This document shows positions 13,310 to 19,716 of a DNA stretch of 22,436 nucleotides, in pieces. Each line of letters begins with the position of its first letter. The stretch's first letter is position 1. Origin of the DNA: a virus; IMG/VR virus record IMGVR_UViG_3300020129_000129, positions 1 through 22,436 of that record. One strand, given 5' to 3'. The notes under the pieces are model-generated. The model did no database searches and was not told the origin of the DNA. It saw only the letters and a list, made by a program, of their open reading frames with translations. A program made the translations under genes and the position numbers.

Positions 13310-13570
13310 GTGGGCGGACCGAACGCTGGCGGGATGTACGGACCTGGCGGGGACACACTATTCCGCTCGGGGCTTGGTCCCGCTCGTACGATCAACGACG
13401 CCTCGATGGGCGCGGGGATGCAGAATGCCTACCGCGTCGAGCCCGACTACGTGAAGCTGATCGCCGAAGAATTCCGCAAGACTGGCTGGGGACGCAAGCC
13501 GAAACCGAAACCGATCGAGCTCCGCCTCCCGCGCTGGTCTGAGATTAAAGAACTCCTCCGAAGCTTCTAA
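13310..13570 (+). CDS. Hypothetical protein, 86 aa, Gly-rich N-terminus
   Basis: The GTG start at 13310 follows the stop of the previous gene with no gap, suggesting coupled translation. The N-terminal half is Gly/Pro-rich (GGPNAGGMYGPGGDTLFRSG) and the C-terminal half is helical and basic (YVKLIAEEFRKTGWGRKPKP, then WSEIKELLRSF). It is the last short head-region gene before the glycosyltransferase cassette. No family recognised. Confidence 0.55.
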   Translation: MGGPNAGGMYGPGGDTLFRSGLGPARTINDASMGAGMQNAYRVEPDYVKLIAEEFRKTGWGRKPKPKPIELRLPRWSEIKELLRSF

Positions 13571-13574
13571 CTCC

Positions 13575-14120
13575 ATGCCTACCCGGTGGAGCATTTTGAT
13601 TTTAACCATGCCGCACCGCCGGCACCTGCTCGAGAAATTGCTCGCGAATCTCCAGCAGCAAGCACTTCCCGAAGTTGAAATCCTGGTGAAGGAAAATCCC
13701 TACGATCTCTCCCGGCTCGGCGCCAACCGGCAAGCCTTGCTCGAAAAAGCGCGAGGCGAATACGTGAACTTCATTGACGACGACGACGAAGTGCCCGCGG
13801 ACTATCTGGCAACCATCTTCCCGCTGCTGGATGGAGTCGATTACATCGGCTTCCAAATCGAGATGACGTACGACGGCCGGCCCTTCCAGTTGGCCGATCA
13901 CTCGCTCAAACACAAAACGCCGGAAATGGGGAAGAAGAACGTCTCGCACCTGAACCCGATCCGGCGTGAGTTAGCGATGCAAGGAATCTTCGAAGGGGGC
14001 TTCGCCGAAGATCGCCGCTGGGCGGAGCGCGTCGCCCCATCGGTCAAGACCGAGCACTACATCCCGCGCGTGATGTACGTCTACCACTACTCCAGTACCA
14101 AGAATGTGGCTCATGGCTAA
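13575..14120 (+). CDS. Small GT-A-type glycosyltransferase-like protein
   Basis: The 181-aa protein has the opening of family 2-like nucleotide-sugar transferases (WSILILTMPHRRHLLEKLLA), a helix-strand repeat, a conserved-looking GANRQALLEKARGEYV segment, and the acidic metal/sugar-nucleotide site VNFIDDDDEVPADY (DDDD at residues 68-71). The C-terminal half is short, so the acceptor domain is minimal; a full family member is about 250 aa. It probably transfers a sugar from a nucleotide donor. It starts the accessory cassette; the same fold recurs twice in the gene at 14502. It overlaps the next gene by 8 bases. Donor and acceptor are unknown. Confidence 0.75.
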   Translation: MPTRWSILILTMPHRRHLLEKLLANLQQQALPEVEILVKENPYDLSRLGANRQALLEKARGEYVNFIDDDDEVPADYLATIFPLLDGVDYIGFQIEMTYDGRPFQLADHSLKHKTPEMGKKNVSHLNPIRRELAMQGIFEGGFAEDRRWAERVAPSVKTEHYIPRVMYVYHYSSTKNVAHG

Positions 14121-14505
14121 CTGCTCCAACTGCGGCTCCGAATCCACTCGCGTGCGCTCGCGCTGGACCGACAAGGGAGTACAGCTCCCCGACGAATGCC
14201 CTGCCTGTGCGCCGCAGAGCTTCGAGAAATTCACCGCGCCGTCGGACAAAAAGATCTGGATGGGCTACGAAGCCCACCCCAACGAATACGTCAGGGCTGC
14301 CGACGGCGGCTTCGATCGCAAACCCGAGTACCGCGCCGAGCAGGAACAGAAGCTCTGCCAGGCGACCGAAGACGAGAAGGCGAGAGAGGAACAGGTCGCG
14401 GCCCGCAAGCGGGCGAATCGCAGGCTGACCCCTATGACCGCGGCTGAAATGACGGCCGCGCTGGCGAAGGCCGCTGAAATCGCAGAAGCGCTCAGGAGAT
14501 CATGA
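14113..14505 (+). CDS. Zinc-ribbon protein with helical C-terminus
   Basis: The product (130 aa from ATG 14113, or 133 from ATG 14104) has two CxxC pairs at its start: CSNCGSESTRV, and CPAC about 25 residues later, forming a likely zinc ribbon. The middle is acidic and aromatic (KKIWMGYEAHPNEYV) and the C-terminus is a long charged helix ending in an Ala-rich stretch (TAAEMTAALAKAAEIAEAL). I prefer the second ATG because it starts just before the first cysteine pair. It sits between two glycosyltransferase genes, with an overlap upstream and an ATGA junction downstream. Function unknown. Confidence 0.6.
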   Translation: MANCSNCGSESTRVRSRWTDKGVQLPDECPACAPQSFEKFTAPSDKKIWMGYEAHPNEYVRAADGGFDRKPEYRAEQEQKLCQATEDEKAREEQVAARKRANRRLTPMTAAEMTAALAKAAEIAEALRRS

Positions 14506-16130
14506 AACCTCAAGACGAATGGCAGAAAAAAGTGCGGCGGATCCTCATGGACCCGGACGGCCGCGCTGCGCTCAAACAGTACGGCATCGACGTCGAGATC
14601 ACCGACGAGGAAAAAGAGAAAGAGAAGCCCATCGTGGCCATTCTCTGCCCCACCTATCGCGCGCCGGAGCCCGTGATGCAGGACTCGCTGCGCGCCATGG
14701 TGCTCTACTCTCGCGAGCGCGGCATCACGGTCTACTCCGGCGCACCCATCCAGACTTCCGTAGTTCACTGGTCGCGGAATTTTATTGTGGCCGACCAGAT
14801 CAAGAGCGGAAAGCCCTGGACGCACGTACTTATGGTCGACGACGACATGAAGATCCCGGAAGACGCGCTGGTGAAATTGCTGGCGCATCAAAAGGACATC
14901 ATCGGAGGGATCTGTACCCGAAGAACCGATCCGCCGCGGCCGACGATCAGCCACTACAACGACGAGAAGCAAGTCTTCGAGCCGATCTGGGAATGGCCGG
15001 ACAATGAGACCTTTGAAGTCGGCGGCATCGGTGCGGCCTTCCTGCTGGTTTCGAGAAATGCCCTGGAGCAGATTGCGCAAGCCTACTTCGATTGTCTCTG
15101 GGAAAAAGATTTCTATAAGGTGTCGGACGAATGGGTGGAGCGCGTGCGGGCGCAGCGCTTGCAGTATTTCGACAAGGAAAAGATGGCGTTCTGGTTCCGC
15201 TTCCTGCCTTCTGAATCGCTGGCGATCGAGCAGGGCGAGGACATGAGCTTCTGTCTCGTTGCCCGCAAGTACTGCGGGCTCTCCATCTGGGTTGATACCT
15301 CCGTGCAGCCAGGACATCTCGGCACCTACGATTTCGGCGTGAAGGACTTCATTCCCTACCGGCACGAAGTGATCGAGCGCGCCAAGCGGGACGGAACCTA
15401 CAAACCCAAGGCGGTCCCGCCCATGGATATTTCGATCCTCTGCCCCACGCGCGGCCGGCCGGAAAACGTCAAGCGCTTGCTTGATTCGATCGCCGCGACT
15501 TCGAGCGTTTTACCGGAAGTAATTTTCTACGTGGACGATGACGACACAACGTTTCCTGGCGCTCTCGGGTATCCAAATGCTTCTGTCGTGCGCGGCCCAC
15601 GCATCACGCTCTCTGATTGCTGGAACAAACTGGCGGCGATCGCCACCGGGGAAATCCTGATGAACGCCGGCGACGACCTGATCTTTAAAACGAAGGGCTG
15701 GGACGACGAGGTGAAGCAGTCCTTCGCGAATTTCCCCGATCGCCTGGTCTTTGTGCACGGAGACGACGGGCACTTCGGGAGGCGCTTCGGCACGCATGGC
15801 TTTGTGCATCGCAAGTGGGTCGAGGCAGTCGGCTACTTCATTCCGCCCTACTTCTCCTCTGACTTTGGCGACACCTGGCTGAACGAAGTCGCGAACCGCC
15901 TCGATCGCCGCGTGGCCTTGCCGTTCCTGGCTGAACATATGCATCCGATCTGGAACAAGGCCGAGTGGGACCAGACGCACAAGGAACGACTGGCGCGGCA
16001 CGAGCGCGACCAGGTGGAAGAGTTGTACAAGAAACTCGCGCCCGAACGGGATCGCGACGTCGAAAAGCTCTCACGAATCATCCATGGCGAAAGTCTGCCT
16101 ACTCGACAGCCCGAGCTGGTTGTTATTTAA
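14502..16130 (+). CDS. Tandem two-domain GT-A glycosyltransferase
   Basis: The 542-aa protein carries two glycosyltransferase-like domains. The first (about 43-280) begins IVAILCPTYRAPEP and has the acidic motif VLMVDDDMKIP (DDD at 113-115) and a GGIGAAFLLVSRNAL element. The second (about 309-500) begins DISILCPTRGRPENVKRLLD and has FYVDDDDTTF (345-348) and EILMNAGDDLIF (384-395). Each is a complete GT-A start with its own metal-binding Asp cluster. Fused transferases often add sugars in sequence or form a disaccharide. The start has a good AGGAG site. The end overlaps the radical SAM gene by 47 bases. The fold is confident; sugar and target (virion protein, DNA base or host glycan) are not known. 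Confidence 0.8.
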   Translation: MKPQDEWQKKVRRILMDPDGRAALKQYGIDVEITDEEKEKEKPIVAILCPTYRAPEPVMQDSLRAMVLYSRERGITVYSGAPIQTSVVHWSRNFIVADQIKSGKPWTHVLMVDDDMKIPEDALVKLLAHQKDIIGGICTRRTDPPRPTISHYNDEKQVFEPIWEWPDNETFEVGGIGAAFLLVSRNALEQIAQAYFDCLWEKDFYKVSDEWVERVRAQRLQYFDKEKMAFWFRFLPSESLAIEQGEDMSFCLVARKYCGLSIWVDTSVQPGHLGTYDFGVKDFIPYRHEVIERAKRDGTYKPKAVPPMDISILCPTRGRPENVKRLLDSIAATSSVLPEVIFYVDDDDTTFPGALGYPNASVVRGPRITLSDCWNKLAAIATGEILMNAGDDLIFKTKGWDDEVKQSFANFPDRLVFVHGDDGHFGRRFGTHGFVHRKWVEAVGYFIPPYFSSDFGDTWLNEVANRLDRRVALPFLAEHMHPIWNKAEWDQTHKERLARHERDQVEELYKKLAPERDRDVEKLSRIIHGESLPTRQPELVVI

Positions 16131-17454
16131 CCCGCTGAGCTTCCTGCACCTCGGGATCCTGTACCTGGCGGGCTCGCTGCGCAAGGCGGGCCACGAGGTG
16201 AAGGTGCTCGACGCGCACCAGATCACCAGCTGGGACAAGGCCAAGAAGGAGCTGATCATTCACCATGAGCAGCTCGAGCCCTGCGACGTGCTCGGGATCT
16301 CGGCGACGACGGCCAACGTGCATTGGGGCAAGCAGCTCGCGAAGGCCTGGCCGGCGAAAGTCAAAGTGCTCGGCGGATCCCATGCCACCTACATCGCCAA
16401 CGGCCCGCACGAGCAGTACAAGCGGCCGGAGTACTTCGACGGTTTCAATTTCCTGATGCTCGGCGAGTCGGAGGATTCCTTTGTGCAGTTCTGCGACGCA
16501 TGGGACAAAGACGAGAACGTCTATCACGTGCCCGGCCTCGCCTGGTTTAACTCTTTCCGGATGCTGCAGAAGAATCCGCCGGCCGCGCTCCCAGACGTGA
16601 ATTCCCTTCCCGGTCCCGCATTCGATCTGTGGCCGACCGAGTTCTATAGCGGGCGCTTCACGACGTCGGATTACGACGGCAAAGGCGGACAAGGCATGAC
16701 CGCGCAGCTCTTCACCGCGCGCGGATGCCCTTACGGTTGCCGCTTCTGCGCCGATGCGAGAACCAAGATTCGCGAGGAAAGCTATGAGCAGATCGAGATG
16801 CAGGCCGCGGCGTTGGCCTTTCAGGGTGTCACCTGCGTGCGAATCTACGACGACGTGCTCACTATACGTGCCGATCGATGCAAGAGAATCGCTGACATCA
16901 TGGCTGACTACGGTCTGTGGTTCCGCGGGAACACGCGAGTCAATCTTACGGACCGGAGTCTTTTCGATTACCTGGCGAAGCGGGGCTGCGTTGAGCTCGG
17001 CTTCGGCGTCGAGCACGGATCCGCGCGAATGCTGAAGGCGATGGACAAGGGCACGACGCCCGAGAAGAACACGATCGGGATCAAGATGTGCCAGGACGCC
17101 GGCATGGTCGCGAAAGCCTATCTGCTGGCCGGCTTTCCCGGCGAGACGCTCGAATCGCTCGCCGAGATGGAAGCCTGGATGCGCGACGCGCGTCCCGACG
17201 CCTGCAGCTGGAATCTCTTCCAGCCTTATCCCGGATCCGACGTGTGGATCCACCCCGAGAAGTACGGCGTGAAGCTTCCGCTGAACGCTTTCGACAAGTT
17301 CTGGCAGACCGGCGATGAAGTGACCGAGGAATCGGTGTATCTCGATCTGCCCAGTATTTCCAAATCAGATTTAGTCCGGCGCTTCCGCGAGATCTCCCAG
17401 GTGATCGATTCCGAGATCCAGCATCGCGACCGGGCGCAGGTGATGATGCAATGA
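16084..17454 (+). CDS. B12-binding-type radical SAM enzyme
   Basis: This 456-aa enzyme has an N-terminal Rossmann domain like the cobalamin-binding region of the BchE/methyltransferase class (VKVLDAHQITSW, and VKVLGGSHATYIA near residues 90-103). A radical SAM core follows with the [4Fe-4S] motif RGCPYGCRFCAD (C215, C219, C222) and typical later strands (CVRIYDDVLTI, VELGFGVEHGSARML, KAYLLAGFPGETLE). Such enzymes use S-adenosylmethionine to start radical chemistry, often methylation or ring rearrangement of unactivated carbons. The usual DxHxxG cobalamin motif is not intact, as in other members of this class. It overlaps the glycosyltransferase and meets the next gene at an ATGA. Family confident; substrate unknown, plausibly a sugar. 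Confidence 0.88.
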   Translation: MAKVCLLDSPSWLLFNPLSFLHLGILYLAGSLRKAGHEVKVLDAHQITSWDKAKKELIIHHEQLEPCDVLGISATTANVHWGKQLAKAWPAKVKVLGGSHATYIANGPHEQYKRPEYFDGFNFLMLGESEDSFVQFCDAWDKDENVYHVPGLAWFNSFRMLQKNPPAALPDVNSLPGPAFDLWPTEFYSGRFTTSDYDGKGGQGMTAQLFTARGCPYGCRFCADARTKIREESYEQIEMQAAALAFQGVTCVRIYDDVLTIRADRCKRIADIMADYGLWFRGNTRVNLTDRSLFDYLAKRGCVELGFGVEHGSARMLKAMDKGTTPEKNTIGIKMCQDAGMVAKAYLLAGFPGETLESLAEMEAWMRDARPDACSWNLFQPYPGSDVWIHPEKYGVKLPLNAFDKFWQTGDEVTEESVYLDLPSISKSDLVRRFREISQVIDSEIQHRDRAQVMMQ

Positions 17455-17549
17455 CTCCAGCTTTTGCGTGTGCTCTCACTGTCATGTTCTTTGTGGCCTG
17501 GATTATGGCATTTGTCCTCGGCTACATGATCGGACGGAGGCATAAATGA
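17451..17549 (+). CDS. 32-aa single-span membrane peptide
   Basis: The ATG at 17451 overlaps the radical SAM stop (ATGA) and the frame closes at TGA 17547-17549, itself overlapping the ATG of the dehydrogenase. The peptide is MTPAFACALTVMFFVAWIMA followed by FVLGYMIGRRHK: one hydrophobic span with a basic C-terminal end, which predicts a cytoplasmic C-terminus. The ribosome-binding site of the dehydrogenase (GGAGG) lies inside its last codons. The double ATGA junction argues that it is translated. Function unknown. Confidence 0.55.
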   Translation: MTPAFACALTVMFFVAWIMAFVLGYMIGRRHK

Positions 17550-18859
17550 AGATCGGATTCGTAGGTTGCGGGAAACTCGGCCTGATGGTCGCGCTGGCGA
17601 TCGAATCGAAGGGCCACGAAGTCAAAGGCTACGACGTCAACAAGCAGATCGCGAACTACTTCGCCGGCGCGCCCTATCCCTACCAGGAAGAAGGCGCGGA
17701 CGCTCTCTTCCACTCGAGCAAGATGGAGATGGTCGGGCTCGAGGAGCTGTGCCGCTGGGCCGACATTCTCTTTCTCGCGCCGCAGACTCCGCACGAGGCG
17801 AAGTACGAAGGCGATCGCCCGCTGCCGGAATCGCGCGCCGACTTCGACTACCAATATCTCAAGCAGTGCGTCTGCGACGTGCGCGCCTACCTGGTGCGTC
17901 CGACGACGTGCGTGCTGATCTCGACCGTTTTGCCGGGCACGCTCGAGCGCGAAGTCCTGCCGCTGCTCGACGATCGCTTCCGCCTGGTCTATGAGCCGCT
18001 GTTCATCGCGATGGGCACGGTCGTGCGCGATTTCCTGAATCCGGAGTTCGTCCTGGTTGGGCTGCACGACAAGCAGGCCGCCGGCGAGCTGCAGCGCTTC
18101 TACGCGACTATTCACAACCGGCCGCTGTTCATCACCGACGTGAAAACCGCCGAAGGCATCAAGGTCTTCTACAACACCTTCATCACGGCCAAGACCGTGC
18201 TCGCAAATCTCTACGGCGAGATGGCCGCGCGGCTCGGCATGAACGTCGATGACATCTTCCAGGCGCTCACGCTGGCGACGGATCGCCTGCTTTCCCCGAA
18301 GTACCTGAAGGCCGGCATGGGCGACGGCGGCGGCTGCCATCCCCGCGACAACATCGCGCTGAGCTACATCGCGCAGAAATGCGAGCTGAGCTTTGATTTC
18401 TTCTCCGCGCTGATGACGGCGCGCGAAAAGCACGTCGAGTGGCTGGCTTCCCTGATCAAGCAGTACCGCGGCGATCTCCCGGTCTTCATTCTCGGCCGAG
18501 CCTTCAAGCCTGAGACCAACATTGAGACCGGATCGCCGGCCGTGCTGCTCTCACGCATTCTGCATCGCGACGGGATCCCGCACGGCTCGCAGGAGTACTT
18601 CGTTCCGCTGCAGCAAGGCCTTTACTTCATCGGCACCAGGCACGAGCGCTGGGCGAAGACGAAGTTTCCGGCCGGATCCGTCGTGATCGATCCCTTCCGC
18701 TATATCCCGGACCAGAAGGAAGTGACCGTGCTGCGCCTCGGCGACGGATCGATCCTGCCGAAAGCTGCCGTGGTTCGTTCTCTTGTTGCCGTTCGCACGC
18801 CTAGCCCAACAAAACTCTCAAAGCGGCACTGGAAGAAAGTAATGGAAGAAGCTGGATGA
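17546..18859 (+). CDS. UDP-glucose/GDP-mannose dehydrogenase family enzyme
   Basis: The 437-aa enzyme has the NAD-binding GxGxxG (GFVGCGKLG, residues 4-12), the STVLPGT loop, the central Lys and Asn of the active site (EGIKVFYNTF, K206 and N210) and the catalytic Cys in DGGGCHPRDN (C264), and a C-terminal UDP-binding segment (GRAFKPETNIETGSPAVLLS). The family oxidises UDP-glucose, UDP-ManNAc or GDP-mannose to the uronic acid in two NAD-dependent steps. The C-terminal motif normally reads FKPNTDDxRESP; here the Asp and Arg positions differ, so the nucleotide sugar may differ too. It has a strong GGAGG site and overlaps the next gene by an ATGA. It would supply an acidic sugar to the neighbouring transferases. 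Confidence 0.85.
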   Translation: MKIGFVGCGKLGLMVALAIESKGHEVKGYDVNKQIANYFAGAPYPYQEEGADALFHSSKMEMVGLEELCRWADILFLAPQTPHEAKYEGDRPLPESRADFDYQYLKQCVCDVRAYLVRPTTCVLISTVLPGTLEREVLPLLDDRFRLVYEPLFIAMGTVVRDFLNPEFVLVGLHDKQAAGELQRFYATIHNRPLFITDVKTAEGIKVFYNTFITAKTVLANLYGEMAARLGMNVDDIFQALTLATDRLLSPKYLKAGMGDGGGCHPRDNIALSYIAQKCELSFDFFSALMTAREKHVEWLASLIKQYRGDLPVFILGRAFKPETNIETGSPAVLLSRILHRDGIPHGSQEYFVPLQQGLYFIGTRHERWAKTKFPAGSVVIDPFRYIPDQKEVTVLRLGDGSILPKAAVVRSLVAVRTPSPTKLSKRHWKKVMEEAG

Positions 18860-19575
18860 CCCGAACCGAAATCATCGAACTCGCAAACCAGCTCACCGAG
18901 CGCAAGGGCGAGAAGGTTTTGAACCTGCAATCGCTCTATCGCTTCGTGCTGCAGGACATCTGCAAGCGGCAACGCTTCTGGTGGCGGCGGAAGTATTTCA
19001 GCTTCCCGCTGGTCGCAAGCCAGGCTCTCTACGATCTGACGTCCGTGGTCACCACGCCAGCAGGTGCGATGACGGACGTGCTCCTCGAGGAGATCACGAA
19101 GTTCACCGTGATTCTGACTTCGAGCCCCTACCAGGTCGCCGAGTTTGTTCCCGTATTCGATCCCGAGGCGCTGATCGACATGGTGAACAACACCTCGATC
19201 ACTTCGCCGACGCAGGGCAACACGCAATCGCCAGGCGGACGCTACACCATGGATCCGAGCGGCGTGAACGTCGTCCGCATCGATCCGCCCGATCTCGCTT
19301 ACACGGCATTCGTGGTGGGCTGGGCGATGCCGAATCCGGCAACCGACTCCGCCAGCGACGCAGTCCCGCTGATTCCCGCCTTCTATCACAACACCATTGT
19401 TTCGGGACTGAACGCCAAGATTTTCAAGTTTGCCTACGGCTCGAAGAATGAGAAGACGCTCGACGCGATGGCCGAGTACGAGCAAGGCCTGCAGGACATG
19501 ATGCAGAAGAAGCAGTTCGATCCGAACTACCGCTCGCAGCTGTCGCTTGCGGAAGATTCAGTTCGCTCTACTTAA
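18856..19575 (+). CDS. Probable head-tail adaptor protein
   Basis: The 239-aa protein opens with a helical segment (TRTEIIELANQLTERKGEKV, then LQSLYRFVLQDICKRQRFWW). A beta-sandwich-like middle follows, and then a helical C-terminal end (SGLNAKIFKFAYGSKNEKTL, DAMAEYEQGLQDMMQKKQF). This pattern, and a place shortly before the tail nozzle-like gene, fit the adaptor proteins that sit under the portal in short-tailed phages such as SU10, T7 and P22. It starts through an ATGA overlap with the dehydrogenase gene. The assignment is from architecture and order, not from a diagnostic motif. Confidence 0.6.
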   Translation: MTRTEIIELANQLTERKGEKVLNLQSLYRFVLQDICKRQRFWWRRKYFSFPLVASQALYDLTSVVTTPAGAMTDVLLEEITKFTVILTSSPYQVAEFVPVFDPEALIDMVNNTSITSPTQGNTQSPGGRYTMDPSGVNVVRIDPPDLAYTAFVVGWAMPNPATDSASDAVPLIPAFYHNTIVSGLNAKIFKFAYGSKNEKTLDAMAEYEQGLQDMMQKKQFDPNYRSQLSLAEDSVRST

Positions 19576-19716
19576 ATGTGGCTCCGCTTTGTTTGTTGGT
19601 TTAGCCGAAAGTTCTTCGACATCCACGACTACCACGAGTCGTGGGGCGGAGATGGGCTTCCGACTCACTTCTACGAGTACCACTGCTCGAATTGCGGCAA
19701 GCCGTTTGTGATCTAG
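19576..19716 (+). CDS. 46-aa protein with a CxxC zinc-knuckle end
   Basis: ATG 19576 follows the previous TAA with no gap, and TAG 19714-19716 is followed immediately by the ATG of the tail gene. The peptide starts MWLRFVCWFSRKFFDIHDYH and ends HFYEYHCSNCGKPFVI. The terminal CSNCG pair, together with the His residues before it, suggests zinc binding. The opening aromatic-basic stretch could associate with membrane. Gap-free spacing on both sides makes it very likely to be translated as part of the operon. Confidence 0.65.
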   Translation: MWLRFVCWFSRKFFDIHDYHESWGGDGLPTHFYEYHCSNCGKPFVI

